A stretch of DNA of 64,000 nucleotides from Rhizobium esperanzae (GCF_002204185.1 NZ_MXPU01000018.1:62001-126000); one strand, 5' to 3'. Shown: positions 35,301 to 43,735, counted from the stretch's first letter. Notes: generated by a model from the letters alone, not told the origin. Program-made: numbers and translations.

Positions 35301-38300
35301 CCCTATTTTGGCAACTATGAAGCCGGTTTTCGGTTCGGCCTGCTCGGTCTGGACCTGACGGAACAGCCTGGAATGGAACGCCTGAAGGCACGGGTCTACC
35401 TCGCCTTCGGCAACCTTGCGAAATCGTCGTCGCGTCACGTCCGCACCGGCCGTGCGCTTGCGCAGCGCGTATTCGAAACGGCACAGCAGGTCGGCGATCT
35501 CACCTACGCCGTCTTGAGCCGGAATAACCTTGTGACTTATCTTCTGGCCGCTGGCGAGCCCCTCTCGCAGGTTCAGCGCGATGCGGAAGCCGGTCTGGAA
35601 TTCGCGCGTCAGGCCGGCTTCGGAGTCGCCGTCGGTTTCATCAGCGGGCAGCTCCAACTCATCCGAACGCTTCGCGGGCTGACGCCAATCTTCGGATGCT
35701 TCAACGATGAAGGATTCGACGAGCAGCAATTCGAACTTAAGACCGACGGCAAGCCGGGTAGTTGCCTGTACTGGATCCGAAAACTACAGGCATGTGTATT
35801 TGCAGGGGATACCTCCACAGCACTTTCGGCAGCGGCGAAAGCAGAAAGCCTCCTCTGGATGACTCCCGCTATTTTCGAGCGGGCGGAATATCACTTCTAC
35901 ACCGGCCTTTCTTTGGCCTCTGCTTTAGAAGGATCGACTACCGAAACAGCTCTTTATCGCAGGGCCATACGCGCTCACCGCCGGCAGCTCGACACTTGGG
36001 CCGCGCACTGTCCGGAGAATTTCGCAAGCCGCGCAACATTGCTTGGCGCAGAGATCGCCCGCTTGGGAAGCCGTGAGTTGCATGCCGAGCGCCTCTATGA
36101 ACAGGCGATCCAGTTGGCGAATGCGCACGCGCTCCCACACGATGAAGCGATCGCGTATGAGCGCGCTTCCGCCTTTTACCGGGCGCGCGGCTTTGATCAG
36201 ATTGCTCGCCTCTATCTTCAAAACGCCCGTCGCTGTTATCTCAGGTGGGGAGCCGACGGCAAGGTGCGGCAGCTCGAGGAAACCTATCCCCAACTGCGGG
36301 ATGGACAATCGGCACCGGCTGCAACAAGCACGATCGAAGCGCCGATCGAGCATCTCGACCTCGCCACCGTCATCAAGGTGTCGCAAGCGGTCTCCAGCGA
36401 AATCGTCGTCGAGAAGCTGATCGATACGGTGCTGCGGATGGCCGTCGAGCAGGCGGGAGCCGAACGTGGCCTTCTGATACTGTCGCGTGACGGCGAACCG
36501 CGGATTGCCGCTGAGGCAACGATCCGCGGCGAAGCGGTCCTCATAGAGCTGCGCAATGAGGCCATCACCGGCGTGATGCCGGAAGCAGTTCTCAATTACG
36601 TCCTGCGTATGCGGGAAACCGTCAGCCTCGATGATGCGTCGGCTGAAAACGCCTTTGCGGCCGATCCCTATATCCGCCATCGCGCGGCCAGATCCATTCT
36701 CTGTTTGCCGCTGATCAATCATGCGAAGCTGATCGGTGCGCTGTATCTGGAAAACACACTGGCGGGCCATGTCTTCGCGCCGGGGCGTATTCCGGTGTTG
36801 AAGCTGATCGCCTCGCAAGCCGCCAGCACGCTCGAAATCACCGGACTTTACCGCGACCTGGCAGAACGTGAAGCGCGAATAGGCCGGCTTGTCGAAGCGA
36901 ACATCATCGGAATTTTTATCCGAGATATCGGCGGCCGGATAATCGAAGCCAACGAGGCGTTCCTGCAAATGCTGGGCTACCGCCGTGACGAACTCTTGGC
37001 GGGTCAGCTCCTCGATAAAGAGCTGACACCGCCGGAATGGCGCGAACGTGACGCCGAAGCCGAAGCCGAGTTGAGAGTGACGGGCAGCGTCCGCCCCTTT
37101 GAAAAGGTGTACCAGCGAAAGGACGGCGGTCACGTACCTGTGATGATCGGTGAGGCAAGCTTCGAGGGGGCCGGGAGCGAGGCCGTGGCATTCGTGCTCG
37201 ACCTGTCCGAGAGCAAGAAAGCAGAGGAGAGGCTGCGAGCAGGCGAAACTCGCTTTCGGACCTTCGTCGACCATGCCACCGATGCCTTTTTCCTCCATAC
37301 CGACGATCTAACCGTCATAGACGTCAACCGCCAAGCCTGTGAAAGCCTCGGTTACAGCCGGGAGGAATTGATTGGCATGCACCCGCGCGACTTTGACGGA
37401 GCTATCGACGAAAGGGCGCTTGCGACCTTGGTGGATCGCGTCGACGCAGGACAGCCAATGACTTTCGAAACGCTCCACCGGCGTAAGGACGGAACAACGT
37501 TTCCGGTCGAGGTTCGGGTCGGCAAATTCCGACAGGACGAGCAATGGTTTCGTCTTTCGCTGGCGCGTGACATCACCGACCGCAGGCAGGCCGAGGATGC
37601 TATTCAGCTTGCGCGAGCAGAACTTGCTCATGTAAGCAGGCTGACCACGATGGGTGAACTTGTAGCCTCCATCGCCCACGAGGTCAGACAGCCGCTCACC
37701 GGACTGGTCAGCAGCGGCAATGCCTGCCTTCGTTATCTCGGCGCGGATCCCCGTGACATCGTCTCCGCCCGTCGTGCCATCGAGCGCATGATCAGCGACG
37801 CTTTTCGCGCATCCGAGGTCATCGATCGGATTCGGGCAATGGCGAGGAAATCACCCGAACGCAGGGACCGGCTGAACGTCAACGATATCGTGTCCGAGAC
37901 GATTGCGCTGGTGTCCACGGACCTCGAACGCAGTGCGGTGTCGCTTCGCACAAACCTCTCCGACGGCTTGCCCCCGATCGTAGGGGACCAAGTGCAAATC
38001 CAGCAGGTGATCCTGAACCTTATCATGAACGCCAACGACGCCATGGCGGCGATGCCAAAAGGAGCGCGCGAACTCATCGTAAGCACTGAAAAGGCAGCTC
38101 CCAATACCGTTTTAGTGGCAGTCCGCGACAGCGGCCCTATTCTCGACCTGGCGAAGATCGGCGATATATTCGAGGCGTTCTACAGTACCAAACCCAAGGG
38201 TATGGGCATGGGCCTGACGATCAGTCGTTCGATCATAGAGGCTCACAAGGGCCAACTCTGGGCCACGCCAAACGCGCCCCACGGTGCCATTTTTCAGTTT

Positions 38301-38324
38301 ACATTACCAACCGAGGAGAAATAA
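32379..38324 (+). CDS. Giant fusion: Ser/Thr-kinase-like, AAA ATPase, GAF, two PAS, histidine kinase
   Basis: About 1,981 residues. Order: protein-kinase-like domain (about 20-285, catalytic loop HRDIKPANIL near 160), AAA-type ATPase (about 330-620, Walker A GHAGVGKS near 363, Walker B LTLFLDDLQW), a long helical TPR-like region, GAF (about 1345-1490), PAS (about 1505-1620), PAS (about 1626-1740), HisKA with His in SIAHEVRQPL near 1766, and HATPase to the end. In the kinase-like part the usual DFG reads GFG (LTGFGVASHL), losing the magnesium Asp, so phosphotransfer there is doubtful. No membrane segment is seen. The start is uncertain: ATG 32379 opens MDDTVKDAQ, while a TTG at 32313 is also open. 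A FixJ-type regulator follows 51 bases after the stop and is the likely partner. Confidence 0.9.
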   Translation: MDDTVKDAQKTRKMFGRKRALASIGQQTSTDLRYHDPQSSWSDGDRIFARELIRSDNGASKAVLRVQLAAEHPGRTSLDRLAHEYRLKDELDREWAAKPLDFKTENGRTVLVLEDCGGVPLPQLMGRHSRGMAGELTVFLRLAKGIAAAVGKAHGCGLIHRDIKPANILADEAEGRVRLTGFGVASHLSRERQAAEPPEVIAGSLAYMAPEQTGRMNRSADSRSDLYAIGITLYEMITGQLPFTASEPMEWVHCHVARRPVPPSERVRELPGVISAMVMKLLAKNAEERYQTAAGLEADLRRALVESEKYGRIADFPLGTRDVPDRLVIPERPYGREREIAALTSAFDGVVAGAGPTLVLVSGHAGVGKSMVVNELHRALVPPRGLFASGKFDQNQRHIPYASVAQALQGLVRVLLGKSEAELAPWRAALTEELGASGRLIVTLIPELESLIGRLPAVADLPPQDAKRRFHLNIRRLLRVFATAEHPLTLFLDDLQWLDAATLDLLEDLCTQQDMHHLLLIGAYRDNEVSSTHPLIRRLTAIREAGAQVHEIVLTPLRLEDLTRMVADALHCGSKRAQPLARLVHKKSGGNPFFALQFLSTLPDEGLLEFNREQTHWDWDLDRIRAKGYTDNVVDLMLSKLRRLPDTTQTALNTLACLGNHAAVDTLAMIRSENHDAVHAAFWAAARAGLVLLEEGSSYRFLHDRVQEAAYGLIPEDERAASHLSIGRLLLMHTPPEALEENIFEIVGQLNCGGALIAPGEERERLANLNLLATRRAKASAAYESALAYARTGAAYLPDDAWERRYELAFTLELHRAECEFLTGSPAEAQARLAELASRATSLADLARVTRLRVDLFMSLGRSDQAIIFGLDYLHRVGISWSSHPTRSQVRQEYARLWRQLGGRPIEALLNSPPMADPVALATMDVLTSLVTPALFTNENLRCLVIGRMGNISLKHGNSDTSPYAFTAVGTVLGPYFGNYEAGFRFGLLGLDLTEQPGMERLKARVYLAFGNLAKSSSRHVRTGRALAQRVFETAQQVGDLTYAVLSRNNLVTYLLAAGEPLSQVQRDAEAGLEFARQAGFGVAVGFISGQLQLIRTLRGLTPIFGCFNDEGFDEQQFELKTDGKPGSCLYWIRKLQACVFAGDTSTALSAAAKAESLLWMTPAIFERAEYHFYTGLSLASALEGSTTETALYRRAIRAHRRQLDTWAAHCPENFASRATLLGAEIARLGSRELHAERLYEQAIQLANAHALPHDEAIAYERASAFYRARGFDQIARLYLQNARRCYLRWGADGKVRQLEETYPQLRDGQSAPAATSTIEAPIEHLDLATVIKVSQAVSSEIVVEKLIDTVLRMAVEQAGAERGLLILSRDGEPRIAAEATIRGEAVLIELRNEAITGVMPEAVLNYVLRMRETVSLDDASAENAFAADPYIRHRAARSILCLPLINHAKLIGALYLENTLAGHVFAPGRIPVLKLIASQAASTLEITGLYRDLAEREARIGRLVEANIIGIFIRDIGGRIIEANEAFLQMLGYRRDELLAGQLLDKELTPPEWRERDAEAEAELRVTGSVRPFEKVYQRKDGGHVPVMIGEASFEGAGSEAVAFVLDLSESKKAEERLRAGETRFRTFVDHATDAFFLHTDDLTVIDVNRQACESLGYSREELIGMHPRDFDGAIDERALATLVDRVDAGQPMTFETLHRRKDGTTFPVEVRVGKFRQDEQWFRLSLARDITDRRQAEDAIQLARAELAHVSRLTTMGELVASIAHEVRQPLTGLVSSGNACLRYLGADPRDIVSARRAIERMISDAFRASEVIDRIRAMARKSPERRDRLNVNDIVSETIALVSTDLERSAVSLRTNLSDGLPPIVGDQVQIQQVILNLIMNANDAMAAMPKGARELIVSTEKAAPNTVLVAVRDSGPILDLAKIGDIFEAFYSTKPKGMGMGLTISRSIIEAHKGQLWATPNAPHGAIFQFTLPTEEK

Positions 38325-38375
38325 TGGATCCATGTCCGGGGCGCCGCCTGACCGGCGCAAAATTTGGGGACATGG

Positions 38376-39002
38376 ATGAAGGAGATTGTCTACATCATTG
38401 ATGATGACGCATCTGTCCGCGAAGGCCTCGGCGATCTCCTGCGCTCGGTTGGACTTGAGGTACTGACATTCGCTTCCAGCCAGGAGTTTTTGGATAGCAA
38501 GCGACCTGACGTTCCGGGCTGCATCATTCTCGATGTAAGGCTGCCGGGGCGGAGCGGCCTGGAATTTCAGAGCATGCTCACTTCCCTTGGAATTGAGCTT
38601 CCGGTCATTTTCATCAGTGCCCACAGCGACATTCCGATCTCTGTGCGGGCGATGAAAGCCGGCGCTATCGAATTCCTGACGAAGCCGCTGCGCGAGCAGG
38701 AATTGCTCGATGCCGCCTATGCCGGGATCGAGCGCGATTGCGCTCGCAGGCAGGAAGTCGCGCTCATTGCCGAGCTTCGGTCCCGCTATGATTCGTTGAC
38801 GCCGCGCGAGCGCGAGATCATGAACCTGGTGGTCGCGGGCAGCGTCAACAAGCAAATCGCTGCTCAAGTGGGCCTGAGCGAGGTGACCGTCAAGGTTCAT
38901 CGCGGCCACGTCATGCAGAAGATGCAGGCGAGATCTCTCGTTGACCTGGTCCGGATGGCGGACGGCCTCGGATTGTCGACGAAGCCGTCGTGGGTCAGGT
39001 AG
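38376..39002 (+). CDS. FixJ-family response regulator
   Basis: A 208-residue response regulator. The receiver domain has DDD at residues 9-11, phospho-acceptor Asp53 in IILDVRLPG, and Lys in FLTKPL. The LuxR-type HTH begins at LTPREREIMNLVVAGSVNKQ and ends VKVHRGHVMQKMQARSLVDLVRM, the FixJ/NodW pattern. ATG 38376 has GGGGA seven bases upstream; a TTG at 38364 adds four residues. It is probably phosphorylated by the giant sensor kinase encoded directly upstream, the arrangement of NodV-NodW-like pairs. Its target genes are not visible, although a palindrome at 39170 lies downstream before a small gene. Confidence 0.93.
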   Translation: MKEIVYIIDDDASVREGLGDLLRSVGLEVLTFASSQEFLDSKRPDVPGCIILDVRLPGRSGLEFQSMLTSLGIELPVIFISAHSDIPISVRAMKAGAIEFLTKPLREQELLDAAYAGIERDCARRQEVALIAELRSRYDSLTPREREIMNLVVAGSVNKQIAAQVGLSEVTVKVHRGHVMQKMQARSLVDLVRMADGLGLSTKPSWVR

Positions 39003-39169
39003 GCTCACGCATCTAGACCAAAGTATCGGGCGTCCGCCATGGATGGATAGTCGGGGCGCCAATTCGGCGAGTCGCTTATCAAATTGGGCAATACGCTCCG
39101 AAGGCCCCCGGCTTTATCCTCTTACCAGCTGAAAAACTTGCAGAGACAGGACGGACGTTATCGGGTCTA

Positions 39170-39188
39170 GGTGCAAAGAATTTGCACC
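39170..39188. promoter_or_regulatory. Perfect palindrome upstream of the small gene at 39273
   Basis: GGTGCAAA (39170-39177) and TTTGCACC (39181-39188) are perfect 8-base arms with a three-base spacer. It lies 85 bases before the small ORF start and 168 bases after the FixJ-type gene, in a 270-base gap with no other feature. It has the shape of a dimer binding site; the binder is unknown. Confidence 0.5.
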
Positions 39189-39272
39189 GGTCCGCGGGTA
39201 CCTACCATTGGACGGACGCTCATCATGTTGACGCAACGCGAGTAACCGAAAGACCAAGGAAAGGTATCATTC

Positions 39273-39488
39273 ATGCAAAACCAGAGATACGCCCTGCAGA
39301 AGAACCTCAACATCTACTGGACGGTAATCGATACGGTTTCAGACCGAAAGGCTCTCGTCAATGGCTTCGTTATGGACATGCTTACCGCCGACGAGGCCGA
39401 AGAATTGGTCAACACGCTGAACCGTGCAGAATCCCATGCTATCCTTGCGCCCGCCCAGAGGGAGCACCACGATCAAAGACGACAGTAA
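39273..39488 (+). CDS. Small conserved-looking hypothetical protein
   Basis: A 71-residue product opening MQNQRYALQKNLNIYWTVID with a helical middle (MLTADEAEELVNTLNRAES). AAAGG nine bases before the ATG supports translation, and a palindrome sits upstream. Small helical proteins of this kind are common in rhizobial genomes, usually stress-linked. No domain or function can be given. The stop is followed after about 30 bases by the broken end of the dnaE2 fragment on the other strand. Confidence 0.6.
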   Translation: MQNQRYALQKNLNIYWTVIDTVSDRKALVNGFVMDMLTADEAEELVNTLNRAESHAILAPAQREHHDQRRQ

Positions 39489-39520
39489 CTGTTCGATTGC
39501 CATCCAGCCGACCCCTCGTC

Positions 39521-39703
39521 CTATAGACTGTGACGGGAGGACGATAGAGGGCGCTGACACTCTAAAGGTCCCTCGGTGTTGCGGTCGACGATGCCGAGCG
39601 CCTCGATGCCCATGAGCTTGGCGGTCGCGAAGAGTTCTTCCGCCGAGCTTGCGCCGCGAAGGAACGAAAAATGCGTGGTGACCTGCAGTTCGGCGTAACG
39701 CAT
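39521..39703 (-). pseudogene. dnaE2: dnaE2 fragment, first 42 codons only
   Basis: The product starts MRYAELQVTTHFSFLRGASS, the N-terminus of DnaE2 (ImuC), the error-prone polymerase III alpha subunit, and continues through LMGIEALGIVDRN of its PHP domain. After the Asn near 39577 the homology stops and unrelated codons run to a stop at 39521. A full DnaE2 has about 1,080 residues, so more than 95 percent is gone. The start overlaps the imuB stop (TGATG), exactly as in intact imuA-imuB-dnaE2 cassettes, so this is a truncated relic of the third gene and not a chance match. Confidence 0.9.
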
Positions 39704-41214
39704 CACGCAAACACCCCGTGCAGGAACCATTTGCGCGATCCGGTGTCGACGTCGACGCCATCGCCGGAGCGGAAAATCCAGAAGCGCTCGCCGGCCTCAT
39801 CCTCGACCACGAAATAGTCGCGGACCGCGACCCATTCGGAGCTGCGCTGCCACCATTCCCCGAATATCCGCTCCGGGCCGTCGGCGCGCTTTACCCGGCG
39901 CCGCTTTCCGCGCCAGGTGAAGGAGACCGGCGGATAAGGCAGCAGGGCAATCACCTCGATCGCTTCCGGATTTGGCAAGAGCCGCGACGGCCGCGGCCAA
40001 TGGAGCGGCCAGGTGGCGCCGCACTCTTCGGCCGTCGGTGCGATCCGCTGGACACTGCGCTCAGGCACGTCGCTTGCCACCGGCGCAACGCGAAAAATCC
40101 GCTGACCGCCGCGGTTTCCCAGCACGTCGATCAGCGGCGTCACATCGGTCACCTGTTCTTCGATCAGGGAGGAGGCTGACTGCATCTCGACGAGCGGCTC
40201 GGCGGCGATTGCCGCGAGGCTCAGCTTCTCGATGCCGAAGCCCGGCTCGATCTTCTCGATCCGGTCGCGGAAGAGTTTTGTCAGCCAGGCGATATCTCGG
40301 ACGGGCTTGGCCGTGCCGGCCCGCAGCGGCTGGATTGTGCTGTCGACACGGTGGACGATCAGGTCGGCGCGCCGCACGCCAAGTCCTCGCTTCTCCAGCT
40401 CCAGACAGAGCTGCCGCACCAGGCGGCTCACATATTTCTCGATCGTCTCCGGTGCGCCGATCGGTTCGGCAAAGGATCTTTGGACCTCGACAAGGTCCGC
40501 CGGCCGGATCGGATCGATGGGCTCGGCGAGCCGGCCGAACATCTGGTCGAGGCGGCGCCCGACCTCCGGCCCGAACCGCAGCGTCAGCGGTGCCCGCGGC
40601 GCGACCGCCAGATCACCGACGGTGGCAAAGCCGAGGGTGCGGAGGCTCCCGACGATCTTGGCGGGCAGCCGCAGTGAGGATAGTGGCAGACGGTTGACCG
40701 CCTTGGCGGTGTCGCCGCGCGGGATAATGACGGTCTCGTGATCCGTGGATCGGGCGAGCGCGTGCGCCGCGCCCCAAGTGTCGGCGATCGCCGCGCGCGC
40801 CGCGAGACCCCGGGCACGGAAGCGGTTGACGAGACCGGAGAGCATCAGGTCCTCGCCGCCCTGCAGGTGATCGGCGCCTTCGGTATCCATGACGATACCG
40901 GCGGGAGGATCCATGGCAACCACGGGAGAATATTGCGACAAGGCCCAAAGCGTCAGCCGTTCCAGTGTCGCGAGGTCGGCCGCCGGATCGGCATCCACCA
41001 TCGTCAATCCCTGAACCAGCGCCTGCGCCTTGGCGGCCGGCATGCCAACCCGCAAGCCCAGTTTGTGCGCTGCCCCGTCGGCCGCCGCCACCCATCGCTT
41101 CGACCCGCTCCTGGCGATCACCACCAGCGGCGTGTCAGGTGATAGCGAAGGATCGGCCCGCCTGATCCGGTCGGTCGGCAGTGTCGGAAGAAAGACAGAT
41201 ACGACCCTGGCCAT
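39703..41214 (-). CDS. imuB: ImuB, Y-family polymerase-like mutagenesis protein
   Basis: A 503-residue ImuB protein, a catalytically inactive Y-family relative that links ImuA and DnaE2 to the sliding clamp in SOS mutagenesis. It opens ARVVSVFLPTLPTDRIRR and contains GLRVGMPAAKAQAL, the little-finger region and the C-terminal tail (GEWWQRSSEWVAVRDYF) of this family. Its length is normal and I see no frameshift. I start at ATG 41214; a GTG at 41217 is adjacent. It is the only intact member of the cassette: imuA upstream carries an internal deletion and dnaE2 downstream is cut short, so it is unlikely to work unless partners are encoded elsewhere. Confidence 0.92.
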   Translation of the reverse strand: MARVVSVFLPTLPTDRIRRADPSLSPDTPLVVIARSGSKRWVAAADGAAHKLGLRVGMPAAKAQALVQGLTMVDADPAADLATLERLTLWALSQYSPVVAMDPPAGIVMDTEGADHLQGGEDLMLSGLVNRFRARGLAARAAIADTWGAAHALARSTDHETVIIPRGDTAKAVNRLPLSSLRLPAKIVGSLRTLGFATVGDLAVAPRAPLTLRFGPEVGRRLDQMFGRLAEPIDPIRPADLVEVQRSFAEPIGAPETIEKYVSRLVRQLCLELEKRGLGVRRADLIVHRVDSTIQPLRAGTAKPVRDIAWLTKLFRDRIEKIEPGFGIEKLSLAAIAAEPLVEMQSASSLIEEQVTDVTPLIDVLGNRGGQRIFRVAPVASDVPERSVQRIAPTAEECGATWPLHWPRPSRLLPNPEAIEVIALLPYPPVSFTWRGKRRRVKRADGPERIFGEWWQRSSEWVAVRDYFVVEDEAGERFWIFRSGDGVDVDTGSRKWFLHGVFA

Positions 41215-41634
41215 CACATGCTCCGATAATGAATTCTCCTCCCTCGCCTGCCCTGACCCCCATCAGTTCTGCCAGCCAGCGCGCGCGGCCGACGCCCGGC
41301 ACGGGATCACGCGATCGGGGTGAAGGCCGACCTGGGCAAGTGCTGGAAAGAAAAGATCGAAGCGGGTGGGGCACCAGACCACCTTGCCGGTGGTCCGGGC
41401 CGCGATACCGCCGATGAAGAGAGCCGCGGCCGCGCCGTCGATCGCACCGTTCCCGCCGCCGGCGACTTCATGCAGGGCACCAAAGGCCAGGCCGCCTCCT
41501 GGCAGCTGCGCATCGATCTCGCTCACCCCGAACGGCAGAACACTGCGGCGGCGCGAGCCCGCTCCTTCCAGGCTGGCGATTTTCTCGCGCAACTCGTCGA
41601 GAACGGCATTCGAAGTGGCGACTGATGTAGTCAT
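41135..41634 (-). pseudogene. imuA: imuA with internal deletion and frameshift
   Basis: ImuA is a RecA-like accessory protein of the mutagenesis cassette, normally about 240-260 residues. Here the first 110 codons are normal (LDELREKIASLEGA, LPGGGLAFGALHEVAGGG, VWCPTRFDLFFPALAQVG) up to HPDRVI near 41305. The frame then jumps: the in-frame product ends at 41263, while another frame gives PVPGVGRARWLAEL to the end at 41135, which is the C-terminus of ImuA. About 100 codons between are missing. ATG 41634 has AAGGAG before it. The last bases overlap the imuB start as in intact cassettes, and the LexA box lies 45 bases upstream. Confidence 0.88.
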
Positions 41635-41678
41635 GATCTCCTTGATGGCACCCGTTTTGACTTGAGAAAATGCGGTAT

Positions 41679-41693
41679 GTTCTTTATTTGTTC
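41679..41693. promoter_or_regulatory. LexA (SOS) box, GTTC-N7-GTTC
   Basis: GTTC (41679-41682), seven bases TTTATTT, GTTC (41690-41693): the direct-repeat LexA site of alpha-proteobacteria. It sits 45 bases before the imuA start codon and 114 bases before the small gene that leads to dinB on the other strand, so it could govern both directions. The match is perfect. Confidence 0.88.
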
Positions 41694-41806
41694 TCAAAGC
41701 CAAAACGAGTCAATGCACAGCAAGCGCGCCCAAGTTGAGCGGGGCGCGGACCTGACGGATTCCATAAACGGATTCAATTCGATGGCTGAATTGGGAATTA
41801 TTTCAC

Positions 41807-42073
41807 ATGGTCCGACCAGGCCGGTTGAGTGATCTGACACTGAAGGATTATCGTGAGCCGGTTATCGAATTCAGCTGCCGGCGATGTGACCGCCATGGCT
41901 CGCTCGAGCGCAAGCTGTTGGTGAAAGCGTTTGGCGCCGATGTGAGCTTCGCGGTACTCCGCCGGCGGATGGCCATGGGCTGCGAGCGCATGCAAGCGCC
42001 GGAGAGTGACAAATGCGGCGCGCGCTTCCCATGTCTGGGGGACACAGATGGTCCTGATGGAAGCCAGGCATGA
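41807..42073 (+). CDS. Small Cys-rich protein co-transcribed with dinB
   Basis: An 88-residue product with LSDLTLKDYREPVIEFSCRRCDRHGSLERKLL, then FAVLRRRMAMGC and a late Cys pair, suggesting a small zinc-ribbon-like protein. It overlaps the dinB start by four bases (ATGA), so it is translationally coupled to it, and its promoter region shares the LexA box with imuA. Small Cys-rich ORFs in this position recur near dinB in rhizobia as far as I recall. Its function is unknown; an SOS role is an inference from place. Confidence 0.6.
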   Translation: MVRPGRLSDLTLKDYREPVIEFSCRRCDRHGSLERKLLVKAFGADVSFAVLRRRMAMGCERMQAPESDKCGARFPCLGDTDGPDGSQA

Positions 42074-43161
42074 CAAACGATGAAGGTCAGGAGCGTCCGC
42101 GCAAGATCATCCATGTCGATATGGATGCCTATTACGCGTCGGTCGAGCAGCGCGATAATCCCGAGTTGCGCGGCAAGCCGATTGCCGTCGGTGGATCTGC
42201 CGCTCGCGGCGTGGTCGCGGCGGCGAGCTACGAGGCGCGCAAATTCGGCGTTCACTCCGCCATGCCATCGGTCACCGCCAAGCGCAAATGCCCGGACCTC
42301 ATCTTCGTGCCGCCGCGCTTTGATGTCTACAAGGCGGTGTCGCAGCAGATCCGCGAGATATTTGCCGAATACACGCCAATGATCGAGCCATTGTCACTCG
42401 ATGAGGCCTATCTCGATGTCACGCACAATCTCAAGGGCATGGAGATCGCCACCGAGATTGCGCTGGAGATCCGCGCCAGGATCAAAGCGGTCACCGGCCT
42501 CAACGCCTCGGCCGGCGTCTCCTACAACAAGTTCCTCGCCAAGATGGCGAGCGATCTCAACAAGCCCAACGGCCAAGCGGTCATTACGCCGCGAAATGGG
42601 CCGGCTTTCGTCGAGGCCCTTCCCGTTAAGAAATTCCATGGCATCGGCCCGGCGACGGCGGAAAAGATGCACCGGCTCGGGATAGATACCGGCGCCGACC
42701 TCAAGGGAAAGACGCTCGAATTCCTGGTCGAGCATTTCGGGAAGCCCGGTCCCTATTTTTACGGCATTGCCCGCGGCATCGATGAGCGCCAGGTCAAGCC
42801 GAATCGGGTGCGCAAATCCGTCGGAGCCGAAGATACCTTCTCGCAGGACCTCCACGCTTACGAGCCGGCCCGCGAGGCGCTTCAGCCGCTGATCGAAAAG
42901 GTGTGGGGTTATTGCGAGGCCAATGGGATCGGCGCCAAGACGGTGACGCTCAAGGTCAAATATGCCGATTTCAACCAGATCACCCGCAGCAAGACCGTTC
43001 CCATTCCTCTAGCCGCGATCGCCGATCTGGAGGAGATCGTCGGCCTGCTGCTGGCGCCGATCTTTCCGCCCCGAAAGGGCATTCGTCTGCTTGGCGTCTC
43101 GCTGTCGTCGCTCGAAAGGCGCGCGGCCGGAACGGAACCGCAACTGCGGTTGGCGCTTTAG
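42070..43161 (+). CDS. dinB: DNA polymerase IV (DinB)
   Basis: A 363-residue Y-family translesion polymerase. Catalytic residues are present: DMDAYYASVE (metal-binding Asp and steric-gate region) and SLDEAYLDV with the Asp-Glu pair. YNKFLAKMASDLNKPNG is the family's palm motif, and GIGPATAEKMHRLGI is the helix-hairpin-helix. The C-terminus QLRLAL may be a clamp-binding tail. It overlaps the upstream small gene by four bases and its 3' end overlaps the convergent SRAP gene by four bases. With the LexA box it completes an SOS-induced group. Confidence 0.95.
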   Translation: MTNDEGQERPRKIIHVDMDAYYASVEQRDNPELRGKPIAVGGSAARGVVAAASYEARKFGVHSAMPSVTAKRKCPDLIFVPPRFDVYKAVSQQIREIFAEYTPMIEPLSLDEAYLDVTHNLKGMEIATEIALEIRARIKAVTGLNASAGVSYNKFLAKMASDLNKPNGQAVITPRNGPAFVEALPVKKFHGIGPATAEKMHRLGIDTGADLKGKTLEFLVEHFGKPGPYFYGIARGIDERQVKPNRVRKSVGAEDTFSQDLHAYEPAREALQPLIEKVWGYCEANGIGAKTVTLKVKYADFNQITRSKTVPIPLAAIADLEEIVGLLLAPIFPPRKGIRLLGVSLSSLERRAAGTEPQLRLAL

Positions 43162-43649
43162 ATCGCGAGCATCGGCTGGGTAGGCTCGCAGGCGCGGCGC
43201 TTGACCCGGAAGGTGCCCGCCGGCAGCGGCCGCAGGATTTCCTCTTCGGGGACAACTCCATCGAGCCAGTCTATGCGCTGGTCGCGTGTCAGCACCGCCA
43301 TCTGCCGATCGTGAATAGGCGCGATGTCGGCATTCGCCTCGATGGTCAGGATGGCATAAGCTTCCGGCCAATCCTCAGTCGCCGGCCGCCAGATCCCCGC
43401 GAGATAGAACCAGTCGCCGTTGGCGAGCGAAAAGCTGAAGCTCTTGTGGCGAAATTCCGAGGCCGGGACCAGGCAGCGGTGGCTCGGAAACGTTCGCCCT
43501 TCCGAGCGGACGACGTTAACGGCGCGCGGGCCGCCGTCGCGGGGTCGCAGCCCCCATGGCAGCTCCACCATCTCCACATCGCCGTCATGGCGCCTGATGA
43601 CACCGCGGTCGTCGAGCGGGGCATCGGACTGGAAAGCGGTCGCGTTCAT
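43158..43649 (-). CDS. SRAP (YedK/HMCES) family protein lacking the N-terminal catalytic Cys
   Basis: A 163-residue SRAP-domain protein. SRAP proteins trap abasic sites in single-stranded DNA through a Cys at position 2. The conserved Asn (RAVNVVRSEG), Glu (CLVPASEF) and His (PIHDRQM) are present, but the protein begins MNATAFQSD with no Cys2, and a stop codon (TGA) lies just upstream in frame, so no Cys-bearing start is possible. It is also shorter than usual. It may be a divergent or inactive paralogue of the protein at 43960-44550. It ends against dinB in an overlap of four bases. Confidence 0.85.
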   Translation of the reverse strand: MNATAFQSDAPLDDRGVIRRHDGDVEMVELPWGLRPRDGGPRAVNVVRSEGRTFPSHRCLVPASEFRHKSFSFSLANGDWFYLAGIWRPATEDWPEAYAILTIEANADIAPIHDRQMAVLTRDQRIDWLDGVVPEEEILRPLPAGTFRVKRRACEPTQPMLAI

Positions 43650-43735
43650 TATGGATGGAACATATCAGGAACACGCACATTAGACAAGGCTGATGGATAA
43701 TCCTGTTCGGTTCGCTGAACTGCTAAACTCCGTGC

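Noticed and set aside
35925..37298. 457-codon minus-strand frame inside the giant kinase gene
   Set aside because: Shadow of a GAF/PAS-coding frame; no recognisable product and no ribosome site.
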